This document shows, piece by piece, positions 1 to 9,726 of a stretch of 64,000 bases of DNA. Source of the DNA: Bacteroidota bacterium (GTDB lineage: Bacteria > Bacteroidota > Bacteroidia > Chitinophagales > BACL12). Both the position numbers and the translations under genes were made by a program. Position 1 is the first letter of the stretch; every line of letters starts with the position of its first letter. Location of the stretch: contig JADJIS010000002.1 in NCBI GenBank assembly GCA_016706865.1, positions 1,364,001-1,428,000 on the forward strand. Direction: 5' to 3'. The notes beneath the pieces are model-generated. The model saw only the letters and a list, made by a program, of their open reading frames with translations, was not told the origin of the DNA and did no database searches.

Positions 1-963
1 CATTTCTAATATCTTACCACCCATACGGGTCATTTTAACATCGAGTTTAAGTTGATCGGTATTTTTCTTTGCCGTAGCTTTTTCTGCAATATCTTCAAAA
101 GAATCCAAACGCGATTTACTTTTTGTTGTTCTGGCTTTTGGCATTCTGCGCACCCATTCCAATTCGCGACGGTAAGTATTTTTTATTTTATCAAGTTCAC
201 TCGCTTCCGCAATTTCTCTGTTAGCTTTTTTTTCTACAAATAAAGAAAAATTTCCGTTGTACTGATATAATTTTCCATCTTCCAATTCAATAATCTGATT
301 ACATACTCTGTCAAGGAAATACCTATCATGCGTAACCAATAAAATGGTCATATTTTTAGTGGTGAGATATTCCTCCAGCCATTCTATCATTTCAATATCC
401 AAATGATTTGTGGGCTCATCCATGATAATAAAATCAGGTTCGAGAATTAATAACTTTGATAAGGCTATACGTTTTTTTTGTCCTCCGCTTAAAGTATTTA
501 CCGGTTGCTCCAGGTCTGTAATTTTTAATTGGGAAAGAATTTGTTTTATTTTCAATTCATAATCCCAGGCCTCCAGAATGGTCATTTGTTCGTGAGCATT
601 CTCTAATTGCAAGGCAGTTGCATCGTTATATTCATGATGCTGCGCAATTAAGGCTTCTTCATAATCAGTTATAGCCTTAATAATAGGAGAATCTCCGCTC
701 AACAAATTTTCGAGAATAGTATGCGACTCATCAAGGTCGGGATCTTGCTCCAGATATCCGGTTGTTATGCCCTTGCGAAGGGTAAATTTCCCGGAATCGG
801 CAATTTCCTTACCCATAATTATTTTCATGAGCGAAGTTTTACCCGCGCCGTTTTTTGCAACCAGTGCAACTTTTTGACCTCTGTTTATACCGAAAGAGAT
901 ATTTTCAAACAGCACTTTTGTATCGTAAGTCTTCGAAAGTGCCTCAACTAAAAGATAATTCAC
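1..963 (-). CDS. ABC-F family ATPase, Uup-like (3' part cut by window edge)
   Basis: Reading the minus strand from a GTG at 963 gives 321 open codons running off the window edge. The first ABC domain is complete: Walker A AKNGAGKT at about residues 36-43, signature LSGGQ at 158-162 and Walker B DEPTNHLD at 182-189. It is followed by a basic linker with the Uup-like RRELEWVRRMPKARTTKSK motif, and the second ABC domain would lie outside the window. ABC-F proteins lack membrane segments and act on ribosomes or in DNA-repair-linked processes; the Uup-type linker makes Uup the best guess. A TAnnTTTG promoter element ends only 4 bp before the GTG, so the message would be almost leaderless. No ATG exists nearby, which is why GTG is chosen. 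Confidence 0.9.
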   Translation of the reverse strand, partial: MNYLLVEALSKTYDTKVLFENISFGINRGQKVALVAKNGAGKTSLMKIIMGKEIADSGKFTLRKGITTGYLEQDPDLDESHTILENLLSGDSPIIKAITDYEEALIAQHHEYNDATALQLENAHEQMTILEAWDYELKIKQILSQLKITDLEQPVNTLSGGQKKRIALSKLLILEPDFIIMDEPTNHLDIEMIEWLEEYLTTKNMTILLVTHDRYFLDRVCNQIIELEDGKLYQYNGNFSLFVEKKANREIAEASELDKIKNTYRRELEWVRRMPKARTTKSKSRLDSFEDIAEKATAKKNTDQLKLDVKMTRMGGKILEM

Positions 964-967
964 GGTG

Positions 968-975
968 CAAAGGTA
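968..975 (-). promoter_or_regulatory. -7 promoter element TACCTTTG for the ABC-F gene
   Basis: It matches the Bacteroidota consensus TAnnTTTG exactly on the minus strand and is followed by C, as at most other sites in this window. No good -33 TTTG is visible. It lies 4 bp before the GTG start. Confidence 0.5.
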
Positions 976-1049
976 GGGAGTTTGACGCGCAGGTGGAAAT
1001 TTACTTTCAACGTGAAAAGTAATTTCTGTTTTGAATGAAGAGGAAGTTT

Positions 1050-1090
1050 GCAGTCGCAGTCGCAGTCGCGGTCTCAGTCACAGTAGTAGT
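1050..1090. repeat. Hexamer tract (GCAGTC)n, degenerate
   Basis: About six imperfect copies of a 6-bp unit (CAGTCG drifting to CAGTCA and CAGTAG). The same word family recurs at 24972-25012, 55793-55820 and 59167-59240. Confidence 0.8.
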
Positions 1091-1094
1091 GGTT

Positions 1095-1156
1095 GAAAAT
1101 GGATCTAAATCGTAGAGTCGCAATGCATTGCGACTCTATGATTTAGATCCATTTTC
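1095..1156. repeat. 62-bp near-perfect palindrome with GTAGAGTCGC core
   Basis: Two 31-nt arms are fully complementary except for one pair (position 1112 against 1139). The centre is TAGAGTCGC-AATGCATT-GCGACTCTA. It sits between divergent genes, so it is not an obvious terminator for either. The central core is shared with the palindrome at 53910-53975, but the outer arms are unrelated. Confidence 0.9.
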
Positions 1157-1160
1157 ATCG

Positions 1161-1349
1161 CAAAACCCAAACCCCAAAACCCAAAACCCAAAACCCAAAA
1201 CCCAAAACCCAAAACCCAAAACCCAAAACTCAGAACCCAGAACCCAGAACTCAGAACTCAGAACTCAGAACTCAGAACCCAGAACCCAGAACTCAGAACT
1301 CAGAACCCAGAACTCAGAACCCAGAACTCAGAACCCTGAACTCAGAACC
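1161..1349. repeat. Heptamer minisatellite, CCCAAAA grading into CAGAACC/CAGAACT
   Basis: About 27 tandem 7-bp units. The 5' third is CCCAAAA and the rest is a mixture of CAGAACC and CAGAACT. It lies between the palindrome and the RSH promoter. The same CAGAACC/T units recur at 45643-45738 and inside a gene at 55824-55938. The rest of 964-1423 holds only the hexamer tract, the palindrome and the promoter. Confidence 0.95.
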
Positions 1350-1399
1350 AAAATGAAACGTTGTTAACTAAAATCAACTTTTCTGAATGCGATTTCATT

Positions 1400-1407
1400 T
1401 AGATTTG
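1400..1407 (+). promoter_or_regulatory. -7 promoter element TAGATTTG for the RSH gene
   Basis: Exact TAnnTTTG match ending 16 bp before the ATG at 1424. The expected -33 TTTG is not evident at normal spacing. Confidence 0.5.
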
Positions 1408-1423
1408 TAATTCTAATTGAGTT

Positions 1424-3628
1424 ATGGAAACATTAGACCCGATAGTTGTAGAAAAAGAAAAGAAACTCATTGTTAAAGAGTATCGGAATCTGTTGCGCGG
1501 ATTAAAGAATAACATGACCGCGGGTGAACGGAACCAGATACGTCTTGCATTTGAGATGGCTGTGGATGCGCATAAAAATATGCGCAGAAAAAGTGGTGAA
1601 CCCTATATTATTCACCCTTTAAAAGTTTCACAAATTGTAGTGAATGAAATGGGATTGGGTGCAACTGCTGCTATTTGTGCTTTGTTGCACGATGTGGTGG
1701 AGGATACTGAACTCACACTGGATGATATCAAAAGGGAATTCGGAATTAAGGTTGCAAGAATAATTGATGGTCTGACAAAAGTTTCCGGAGTATTTGATCT
1801 TACGAGTTCTATTCAGGCAGAAAATTTTAAAAAATTATTACTGACACTCGCTGATGATGTGCGTGTTATTCTTATAAAAATTGCCGATCGTTTGCATAAT
1901 ATGCGAACGATGGATAGTATGCCGCGCAAGAAACAATTAAAGATCGCATCGGAGACTTTATATTTATATGCACCTCTTGCGCATCGACTCGGATTTTATG
2001 CGATAAAAAGTGAATTGGAAGATCTTGGTATGAAATACCAGGAGAGTGAAGCTTATAAAGATATTGCACGTAAACTTGCGGATACAAAACGTGAACGCAC
2101 ACGTTACATGAATGAATTCATGAAACCTATTCGCGACCGTTTGGAAAAAGAAGGATTTGCTTTTGAAATGTACGGGCGACCGAAAAGTATTTATTCCATT
2201 TATAATAAGATAAAAAATAAGGGAGTTGTTTTTGATGAGGTGTATGATCTTTTCGCAATTCGTGTAATATTAAATTCTCCCGTTGAAATTGAAAAATCGG
2301 ATTGCTGGAAAGTATATTCCATGGTTACGGAATTATATCATCCGAATCCCGACAGATTACGCGATTGGATATCAACACCGAAGGCGAATGGATATGAAAG
2401 TTTGCATACCACAGTAATGGGTCCGAAGGGAAGATGGGTAGAAGTGCAAATTCGCACAAAACGAATGGATGAAATTGCCGAAAAAGGATTTGCCGCACAT
2501 TGGAAATATAAAGAAGGTTCAAATGATAAAGCACTGGATAATTGGTTGCGGGAAATAAGGGAATTATTGCGCAATCCGGAATTTAATGCATTGGAATTTT
2601 TAGATGATTTCCGATTGAATTTATTCTCCAAAGAAATATATGTTTTTACCCCAAAAGGAGATCTGAAAATTTTACCGCAAGGTGCAACAGCGTTGGATTT
2701 CGCTTTTGAGATACACACAGATGTTGGATATCATTGTATTGGTGCAAAAGTGAATCACCGATTAATTCCGATCAGCCATATTTTAAGTAATGGAGATCAG
2801 GTGGAAATTATTGCATCAAAAAAACAAAAACCGAATGAGGATTGGTTGAATTTTTTAATTACCTCACGTGCCAGAAGTAAAGTAAAAACAGCGCTTAAGG
2901 AAGAAAAACGTGCAATTGCTTTAGAAGGAAAAGGTGTGTTGGAAAAACGCATGAAAGCAATTAAAGCGCAATTCAACGATCGCAATATTCAGGTGTTGAT
3001 GGAATATTATCATCAGCCTACAAGTATGGAATTATATTATCGCATTGCGATGAAAGATATTTCACTCAAAGAACTAAAAGATTTTACTTTACACATTGGA
3101 AAACTTGTTCCTCCCGCAGTTGATAAAGAGGCTCCTGTGGATTATGAACGCATGGAGAAAATAGCAACTTCTAATGCCGAATTATTAATTTTTGATAACG
3201 CAATGGATAATATTGCCTATTCATTGGCTAAATGTTGTAATCCAATTGTTGGTGATGATGTGTTTGGATTTGTTTCCATTAATGAAGGAATTAAAATTCA
3301 CAAAACAAATTGTCCGAATGCTACAGAACTGATGAGTAAATTCGGATACAGAATTGTAAAAACGCGCTGGACACAACAAAAGGATATCGCCTTTTTAACA
3401 GGGATAAAAGTAACTGGGTTGGATGATGTTGGTTTAGTAAACAAGGTTACTCATATTATTTCGGGTGATATGAAATTAAATATGCAAAGTCTTGTTATGG
3501 ATGCGAAGGAAGGATTATTTGAAGGAACCATTAAAACCTTTGTAAAAAACACCGAACAATTAGAAACCTTATTAAGAAAATTGCGCGCCATGAAGGGCGT
3601 AATTTCTGTAACAAGATTAGAGAATTGA
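1424..3628 (+). CDS. Bifunctional (p)ppGpp synthetase/hydrolase, RelA/SpoT homologue (RSH)
   Basis: The 734-aa protein has the standard long-RSH layout. An HD hydrolase domain carries HDVVED at 89-94 and the IADRLHNMRTM motif at 153-163. The synthetase domain spans about 240-365 with GRPKSIYSIYNK at 251-262. A TGS domain follows at about 404-465, then a Cys-rich segment (AKCCNP), and a C-terminal ACT domain at about 655-734. An intact HD motif and intact synthetase region indicate both making and degrading (p)ppGpp, the alarmone of the stringent response, in the cytoplasm. Length is normal for the family. It is followed 77 bp later by the Fur-family gene in the same direction. The family call is firm; rel versus spoT naming is not decided. 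Confidence 0.96.
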   Translation: METLDPIVVEKEKKLIVKEYRNLLRGLKNNMTAGERNQIRLAFEMAVDAHKNMRRKSGEPYIIHPLKVSQIVVNEMGLGATAAICALLHDVVEDTELTLDDIKREFGIKVARIIDGLTKVSGVFDLTSSIQAENFKKLLLTLADDVRVILIKIADRLHNMRTMDSMPRKKQLKIASETLYLYAPLAHRLGFYAIKSELEDLGMKYQESEAYKDIARKLADTKRERTRYMNEFMKPIRDRLEKEGFAFEMYGRPKSIYSIYNKIKNKGVVFDEVYDLFAIRVILNSPVEIEKSDCWKVYSMVTELYHPNPDRLRDWISTPKANGYESLHTTVMGPKGRWVEVQIRTKRMDEIAEKGFAAHWKYKEGSNDKALDNWLREIRELLRNPEFNALEFLDDFRLNLFSKEIYVFTPKGDLKILPQGATALDFAFEIHTDVGYHCIGAKVNHRLIPISHILSNGDQVEIIASKKQKPNEDWLNFLITSRARSKVKTALKEEKRAIALEGKGVLEKRMKAIKAQFNDRNIQVLMEYYHQPTSMELYYRIAMKDISLKELKDFTLHIGKLVPPAVDKEAPVDYERMEKIATSNAELLIFDNAMDNIAYSLAKCCNPIVGDDVFGFVSINEGIKIHKTNCPNATELMSKFGYRIVKTRWTQQKDIAFLTGIKVTGLDDVGLVNKVTHIISGDMKLNMQSLVMDAKEGLFEGTIKTFVKNTEQLETLLRKLRAMKGVISVTRLEN

Positions 3629-3639
3629 TAATTTTTTTT

Positions 3640-3680
3640 CCTTTGCGCCACCTTTGCGTTCTTTGCGACTTCGTGGCCCA
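3640..3680. repeat. TTTGCG/TTCGTGGC short-period tract
   Basis: A run of CTTTGCG-type words ending in CTTCGTGGCCC, placed 12 bp after the RSH stop and just before the Fur-family gene. Close relatives lie at 43300-43348 (before a glycosyltransferase) and 46511-46550 (before a peptidase). Confidence 0.7.
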
Positions 3681-3705
3681 AAAAACGAACTTTTTGAGAT
3701 AAAAT

Positions 3706-4203
3706 ATGAAACAAGAAAACAATACCATCTTCGAAGAAATAAAAAATATTTTTTCTGCACATCTCGAAACCAAGGGTTTACGAAAAACTCCCGAACGATT
3801 CGCGATATTGGAGGAAATTTACAGCAGGACCGATCATTTTGATGCAGAAAGTTTATATACTCACATCCTCCAAAAAAACTACAGAGTGAGTCGTGCAACG
3901 GTTTACAACACGCTGGAGCTGCTTTTGACCTGCGATCTGATCACAAAACATCAGTTTGGAAAAAATCTGGCACAGTATGAAAAATCGTATGGATATAAAC
4001 AACACGATCATATCATTTGTGTGGATTGCAAAAAAGTTGTCGAATTTTGTGACCCGAGGATACAACAGATCCAATCGATGATGGGTGATCTGTTGAATTT
4101 TAAAATAACACATCACTCGCTGAACATGTATGGCATCTGCGGAAGTTGTCAGAAGTTGCGCGAGATCAATGAATTAAAAGCACAGGAAAAATCAGAAGTG
4201 TAA
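3706..4203 (+). CDS. Fur-family transcriptional regulator
   Basis: 165 aa with the Fur/PerR two-domain layout. The N-terminal winged helix includes RVSRATVYNTLELLL (recognition helix), followed by a dimerisation domain with HDHIICVDCKKVVEF. Two CxxC pairs (CVDC and CGSC) form the structural zinc site typical of the family. It binds DNA in the cytoplasm in response to metal or peroxide; iron, zinc or peroxide sensing cannot be assigned from sequence alone. It lies between the RSH gene and a STAS gene that starts 18 bp downstream, probably co-transcribed with the latter. Confidence 0.93.
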   Translation: MKQENNTIFEEIKNIFSAHLETKGLRKTPERFAILEEIYSRTDHFDAESLYTHILQKNYRVSRATVYNTLELLLTCDLITKHQFGKNLAQYEKSYGYKQHDHIICVDCKKVVEFCDPRIQQIQSMMGDLLNFKITHHSLNMYGICGSCQKLREINELKAQEKSEV

Positions 4204-4221
4204 CAAGAAAGAAAAAACAAC

Positions 4222-4575
4222 ATGGAATTCAAAATACAAAAAAAGAAAAATCACACATTAGTTATAAAACTTGACGGGAGATTAGTAGGCGAATTTCAAA
4301 CCATAACCCTCAACGACGAACTTAAAGAACTGATAGAGGATAAATACTATCGCATCATTTTCGATATGAGCGAATTGGAATATATTAACAGCACCGGACT
4401 AAATTTTTTCCTAAAGGTATTAACCAAGGTTCGAAAATTTGATGGCGAAGTTGTGATGTGCTCCCTCAACAAATTATTACTTGAATTAATGGTAACCACT
4501 AAATTGAATTCCTTTTTTACAATTGTCGATAATGTTGATGAAGCGTTAGAGCATTTGGAAAAAGAGAAAATCTGA
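4222..4575 (+). CDS. STAS-domain protein, anti-sigma factor antagonist type
   Basis: 117 aa forming a single STAS domain. The conserved phospho-acceptor region reads INSTGLNFF, with the Ser/Thr expected to be phosphorylated by a partner kinase. Proteins of this type (SpoIIAA/RsbV family) bind anti-sigma factors and release a sigma factor when unphosphorylated. No partner kinase or phosphatase gene lies in the window, so the regulatory target is unknown. It follows the Fur-family gene by 18 bp and is probably in the same transcript. Confidence 0.88.
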   Translation: MEFKIQKKKNHTLVIKLDGRLVGEFQTITLNDELKELIEDKYYRIIFDMSELEYINSTGLNFFLKVLTKVRKFDGEVVMCSLNKLLLELMVTTKLNSFFTIVDNVDEALEHLEKEKI

Positions 4576-5033
4576 AGAATCGAAGAGAGAAGGGGAAGGT
4601 TATAAGGAATAAAAAAGGAAGGAAGGGGTGTAAGGTTTAAAAAGGGGCATTTATTTTCGTTTAAAATTTTAATTCCACATCTGACTTTTATATTTATAAT
4701 GCTCGGGACATGTAGGAACAAACTCATTACTCATTACTCATTTTCGTAAATCGTCAATCGTGAGGCGTGAATCCGGTACAGATAACATTGGAGCTTGGAT
4801 TTTGAGATTAAAGTTTTTTCCCAGATCGGAGCATACTCACCACTTACATCTGAGTCGGAAGTTTTAATCCATCCCGGAACAAACTCATTACTCATAACTC
4901 ATTACTCATTTTCGTGAATCGTCAATCGTGAGTCGTGAATCCGATACAGATAACATTGGAGCTAGGATCCTGAGATTAAAGTTTTTTCCCAGATCGGAGC
5001 ATACTCACCACTCACTACTCACCACTCCCCACC
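4576..5033. repeat. Intergenic region: duplicated composite repeat with ACTCATT and CGTGAAT heptamers
   Basis: Two direct copies (4716-4844 and 4876-5012, offset about 160 bp) each contain an ACTCATT tract, a CGTCAATCGTGAG-type tract and a unique core with CAGATAACATTGGAGCT and CCCAGATCGGAGCATACTC. An ACTCACC heptamer run (5003-5033) then ends at the TamB-like stop codon. The same two heptamer words flank a different core at 47863-48109. No gene is seen here. Confidence 0.85.
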
Positions 5034-8000
5034 TCATTCCTTCTTCCTCTGAAACAACTCCTTCACCTTATCAAAATCTTTGGTATAATTAATACCTACG
5101 CCGGTTTTGACGTCGTTTTTGGCAATGATGGCGTCGTATTCGGAGATGCGGAAGGCTTTTACGCGGATGCGCCCATCGTCGGTAATTAGATATTCCACTT
5201 CAAAATCACCTGCAAGACTCGAAGCAGAACTTGATCCTCCACCGGAAGCAAAATCATAATAGGTAGTTCCTACTTTTACAATGATGTTTTCGTTGATCTC
5301 TCGTTTCAAATCTAATTCAAACTGTTTTCCCTGCTCATCTGTAAAATTATAACTGCCGGTTTGAATATCATCATATCCAAAATCGATTTCTGTATCTTTT
5401 AAGAAATTGCTTAATACACTTTGAAAATATGTTGTGATCTGATTTGACATAAATTCATTAAGTGTGTTCGATGCCGTTGAGCCAACAGGATTATAAGTTG
5501 TAATATCCTGAGGTAAAAAACTTTTTGTGATCAATAATCCGAAAACCTGTTTATTTAATTCATTTTTATCAGATTCCACTTCCTGAATTCTTCGTGTAAA
5601 ATCTGCATTACTCGATCCGCCTGATTTAGGTATTTCAAGATCAAAATTAATTTGTGGAGCCTCTAATGTTCCGGTGATGAGTATTAATACATTTACGTCA
5701 GATGTTTCCTGAGTATTTGTAGCGGTTAATGAGCTTACGGGAACTTTTTCTGCGGTATATTGAGCTTTGAGATCCAATGTTGCTCTGTCTACGTCACCGT
5801 CAAATGTTATTGTACTTCCCGGCACAACAGTAAATGGTCTGTTGAATAATCCTTGAAACGTAAAATCATATAAACCTTCTGTGATCCGATAATCTCCAAA
5901 GATCTTTACATTGCCTAAAGAGTTCGCCTGAATATTCAAAACGCTGTAACCTCGACCCAACAAAAATTCCGTTCCTTCACTGTTGAGAATAATTTTTATT
6001 TGGGCATCAGGTGTTACATTTAACTTAAGATCTATTGTTACAATGGCAAGATTTAATTCGTCAGGCAATTTTAATAAATTGGTATCAGCGCGATTTACAA
6101 ATCGGATAAAATCGTGTTTTTTAACATTTCCCGAGCCATAGATCGGTAAATTTACCAATGTTTTAGCATGTGGAGTTGCAGATACAGCAATATTTAAAGC
6201 ATCTAATTTTCCCGTGATATTGGCATTCACTTTTCCGACAACATACCCGTTAAAATCCGGATTTTCTTTTGGGGTGGATTCCATTAATAAAATATTATCC
6301 GATATCAACTGAAGTTTTTTGAAATTCCAATTATTAAAATTCGAATAAGTAATTTCCCCTTCTAAAGTTCCATTATTATCTAATTTATCATGAATGGCAG
6401 CTTTAGGGATCTCAATTTTATTTTTATCAATATTTATTTTTAATTCGGGGAAAAAATAATTCACTCCTAAGTAATCAATATTTGCCTCGCCCTGGTTTAT
6501 GGTTAAACTACCCTGCATTTCAGGTCGTGTAACCGGACCTGCAATATTGAGTTTGCCGGTGATATCACCATCCATTTCTGATAAAATTCCGCGTAAAAAT
6601 GGTTCTACGATCAATAATTTCGTGCGTCGTAAATTTGCTTCTAATACAATACTGTCCGTTTCGCCGAAAGTATAATATCCATCCGTGGTAAATCCATTAT
6701 CGCCTGATAAAGTGGAATTAAATTTCAATTTAAAGCTCGGTTGAATCAGGGAAGCATTTACTTTCATATCGCCTAATACAACATCGTTAAGGGTGAGTTC
6801 TTTAATTTCTAAACCACCAATAAAACTGGGTTTGGTCAATACATTCCCGATGGTGAACGATGCATCTAAATTTCCGGAAACCTGCTCACCAGGTAATACA
6901 TATGCTTCAGCCAATTCTCCAATTGGAATCTTATTTACTTTTAATTTTAATACCGTATTGTATTTGTCATCTGCGCTGCTGGTTAAGCTTATCAATTTGT
7001 CACCGCTGTTCAATGTAAAATTGTCTGCAATTATATTTTTGTTTACATATTGCAGTGAGTTATTTGGTAGTATATCCCACTTTTCGTTTTGAAAATATAT
7101 TTCGGATGGAAGAATATTGAAGGCTATGAGGGAATCTTCAAATTTAATTGCACCGTTCAAATTTATCCGGTCTTCGTCAGTATCTTTCCCCACTTTCAGA
7201 TTGTAATTTAATTCATTTCTTGCAAATGTTCCATCCATACGAATTATTGGAATTTCGGTCTCTTTATTTATTTGGGTGGAGTTTAATCTCGCAAAAAATC
7301 CAAGTGCATTATCTACAGTTCGCGCCTCGAATAACAAAGTATCAAAATGCATGGTTTTGTATTCCAATTCATCAACTCTGATCCTTGTGTTAAATTCATT
7401 TATTCCTGTATTAAAATTCCCTGTAACTGTAAGATTTCGTACGATTTGAATATCAGGGTAAAATATTGCCATTAGTCTGTCGGCATTTTTTACAGAGATC
7501 GTATATTCTGCGGTTTGCACAGAAATAATAGAATCTGACTTTCCGGTTGTGTAATGCCCAACCATATTTTTTATTGCAGTGGGTAGTGCACTTATTGCAT
7601 AATCGCCGGTGATATTAAAATTGATAAGCGTAGATTTTACATCTATCACCTTTTTATTTTCAACATAACTCGAATTAATAACCAGTGTATCCAACCGGTA
7701 AATATATTTTTCTCTAATTAACAAAAGGTCACCAAAATTTGCAGAACCGGTCATATCATCAATAGTATTTCCTATTGTATTCATAGTTGCAGTTGCACTG
7801 AAAACAATTGGTTGATCGTAAAGATTTAGTTGCATTAAATTGGCGCGACTAATTTTTGTTTTAAAGTTATATACGGGAAGAGTATCCGCAAAATCAACAA
7901 CTCCATTAAATGCCATAACAATATTAGGATCGTCAATTGTAAAATTCCCTTTAAAAGAACTGTTTTTTAATTCACCATCCACTTCAATGTTGCTATAAGT

Positions 8001-9710
8001 ATATTTATTAAATTCTATAGAATTTACTGTAGCATCCACATCAAATTCAGCAGTATTGTCTGCGGCTATACTTCCATTTACGGTGGCTTCCATACTCACC
8101 TTACCCAACAGCTCAGGCGAACCTGCAATAACTCCCACATTTAATGCTGTGGTATTTAACGTTCCACTGAAAGAAGAGGATTTAACTTTAGGATCGTAGG
8201 TGAAATTAATATCGGAATATACACCCCCCTGATCAGTATTTAAATTTCCGAATGCAACAAGATTGTATGCAAAACCGGTAACTCTTCCCGTGTAATTTAC
8301 CTCGCCAAGTGTAAGTAAATTTGCAGGAAGTGTATTTGGTCCTAATAACTCATCCAGAGCATACATGTCGGCATATAAAGGTTCTAATTTCAGATCGAGA
8401 AAAGTTTCATCAATATTGGGCAACCCTTTTATATCTAAAGTTCCTTTAACCCCACCTATACCTTCTACTTCTGCATCAAAATCACGTGCTTTTATATTTC
8501 CTAAGGTTCCATATATTCTGGTTGTTAGTGCAAGTGTTATATCGTATTCTTTTAGCTGTGGAATAAAGTAAGCAAGATCTACATTCGAAATAACAGAATT
8601 TTTAAAATCTGCATTCATGCGTATATCTGTTTCAAAACGATCAAAGTCGTTTAGTGTATTAAATGAAATTCCAATTTGATCTTTGATAGAAGAATGCGGA
8701 GTTGCAATTAATAAATTGGAAAGTGTAATTTCATAAGCTGAAAAAATTACGTTGGCTGTTAAGGTATCCAGTTGAAATCCCGATTTTTCTTTTAAAGAAA
8801 TGCGATTGATCGTAGTTAATATAGTGTCACCTGAATAAATAATATCCGACATATCTATATTCAATTCAGTTATTTCGAGGTCACTAAAATTCATACCATC
8901 GGGATTGCTCGTAGAATTATCATCCTTATAACTAAATCCGCAATTGTTGAGTAATAATTGTGCGGTTTCTATATCCCAATTACCTAATCCAATATGAATT
9001 GTATCATAACTTTCTTCTTTATCGGAAGGGATAGTATCGTATAAAGCAGTGAGTTTAAATATGGTTTCATCAAACTCAATTTTTTCAAGAGCCAAAACTG
9101 ATTTATTCAGATCAATTTTATTTATAAAAATTTCAGATTCACTTATATACATATCCATTGCTGAAGCGCCCACTTCATCATGCATTTTAAATCGGGTTCT
9201 GTCGATGGTTATTTTATTCAAGGCAACCTGAAATGTTGTTCCACCCTCTTCATTTTTAATTGTTGTAGTATCTTTCGGACCGGAAGAAAAAGCATCTGCA
9301 ATAAATCCAAAATTATACGTGGAATCGGGTAAAGTGCTGTAAAGGTTGATATAACTATCACTCAAACTGATATTTTTGAGTTTGGCATTTTTTGTAATTG
9401 GGTTAATGCTTCCAATGTTGATCTCCAGTTTTCCTGCATACAAAAGAGTGTCGCCTTTTTGATCTTCAATATACAGTCCCTCCAATATCAGGTGATTGAA
9501 AATATTAATACTAACCTCATCCAAAGTAACCTTGGTATTTAATTTTTCGCTGAGAATGGAAGTGGCTTTATGTGCAGCCCAGTTTTGAACTGCCGGTATT
9601 TTGAGTATAAAATAGATCGCTAAAAACAGTCCGAGCAAACTCACAAAAAGTATAACCAATATCCTTCTGAAGAGAGAATAAATATGCCAGTATGTAAATA
9701 TCTTCTGCAC
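5034..9710 (-). CDS. Translocation/assembly module TamB-like protein (DUF490)
   Basis: 1558 aa. One N-terminal membrane anchor lies at about residues 14-37 (RRILVILFVSLLGLFLAIYF), followed by a long repetitive beta-rich region of the AsmA/TamB type and a C-terminal TamB domain in roughly the last 300 residues. TamB proteins span the periplasm and take part in outer-membrane protein assembly or lipid transport. In Bacteroidota, such proteins are typically this long. The start is a GTG at 9710, since no ATG is near. It is divergent from tsaD with a 46-bp gap. No tamA/BamA gene is adjacent. Confidence 0.9.
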   Translation of the reverse strand: MQKIFTYWHIYSLFRRILVILFVSLLGLFLAIYFILKIPAVQNWAAHKATSILSEKLNTKVTLDEVSINIFNHLILEGLYIEDQKGDTLLYAGKLEINIGSINPITKNAKLKNISLSDSYINLYSTLPDSTYNFGFIADAFSSGPKDTTTIKNEEGGTTFQVALNKITIDRTRFKMHDEVGASAMDMYISESEIFINKIDLNKSVLALEKIEFDETIFKLTALYDTIPSDKEESYDTIHIGLGNWDIETAQLLLNNCGFSYKDDNSTSNPDGMNFSDLEITELNIDMSDIIYSGDTILTTINRISLKEKSGFQLDTLTANVIFSAYEITLSNLLIATPHSSIKDQIGISFNTLNDFDRFETDIRMNADFKNSVISNVDLAYFIPQLKEYDITLALTTRIYGTLGNIKARDFDAEVEGIGGVKGTLDIKGLPNIDETFLDLKLEPLYADMYALDELLGPNTLPANLLTLGEVNYTGRVTGFAYNLVAFGNLNTDQGGVYSDINFTYDPKVKSSSFSGTLNTTALNVGVIAGSPELLGKVSMEATVNGSIAADNTAEFDVDATVNSIEFNKYTYSNIEVDGELKNSSFKGNFTIDDPNIVMAFNGVVDFADTLPVYNFKTKISRANLMQLNLYDQPIVFSATATMNTIGNTIDDMTGSANFGDLLLIREKYIYRLDTLVINSSYVENKKVIDVKSTLINFNITGDYAISALPTAIKNMVGHYTTGKSDSIISVQTAEYTISVKNADRLMAIFYPDIQIVRNLTVTGNFNTGINEFNTRIRVDELEYKTMHFDTLLFEARTVDNALGFFARLNSTQINKETEIPIIRMDGTFARNELNYNLKVGKDTDEDRINLNGAIKFEDSLIAFNILPSEIYFQNEKWDILPNNSLQYVNKNIIADNFTLNSGDKLISLTSSADDKYNTVLKLKVNKIPIGELAEAYVLPGEQVSGNLDASFTIGNVLTKPSFIGGLEIKELTLNDVVLGDMKVNASLIQPSFKLKFNSTLSGDNGFTTDGYYTFGETDSIVLEANLRRTKLLIVEPFLRGILSEMDGDITGKLNIAGPVTRPEMQGSLTINQGEANIDYLGVNYFFPELKINIDKNKIEIPKAAIHDKLDNNGTLEGEITYSNFNNWNFKKLQLISDNILLMESTPKENPDFNGYVVGKVNANITGKLDALNIAVSATPHAKTLVNLPIYGSGNVKKHDFIRFVNRADTNLLKLPDELNLAIVTIDLKLNVTPDAQIKIILNSEGTEFLLGRGYSVLNIQANSLGNVKIFGDYRITEGLYDFTFQGLFNRPFTVVPGSTITFDGDVDRATLDLKAQYTAEKVPVSSLTATNTQETSDVNVLILITGTLEAPQINFDLEIPKSGGSSNADFTRRIQEVESDKNELNKQVFGLLITKSFLPQDITTYNPVGSTASNTLNEFMSNQITTYFQSVLSNFLKDTEIDFGYDDIQTGSYNFTDEQGKQFELDLKREINENIIVKVGTTYYDFASGGGSSSASSLAGDFEVEYLITDDGRIRVKAFRISEYDAIIAKNDVKTGVGINYTKDFDKVKELFQRKKE

Positions 9711-9726
9711 CTTTAAATTACCGTAT

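Noticed and set aside
1128..1367. 79-codon open frame
   Set aside because: It is the translation of the palindrome arm and heptamer tract; any frame through the heptamer is open.
2338..2718. 126-codon minus-strand frame within the RSH gene
   Set aside because: It is the antisense shadow of the strongly conserved synthetase and TGS coding sequence.
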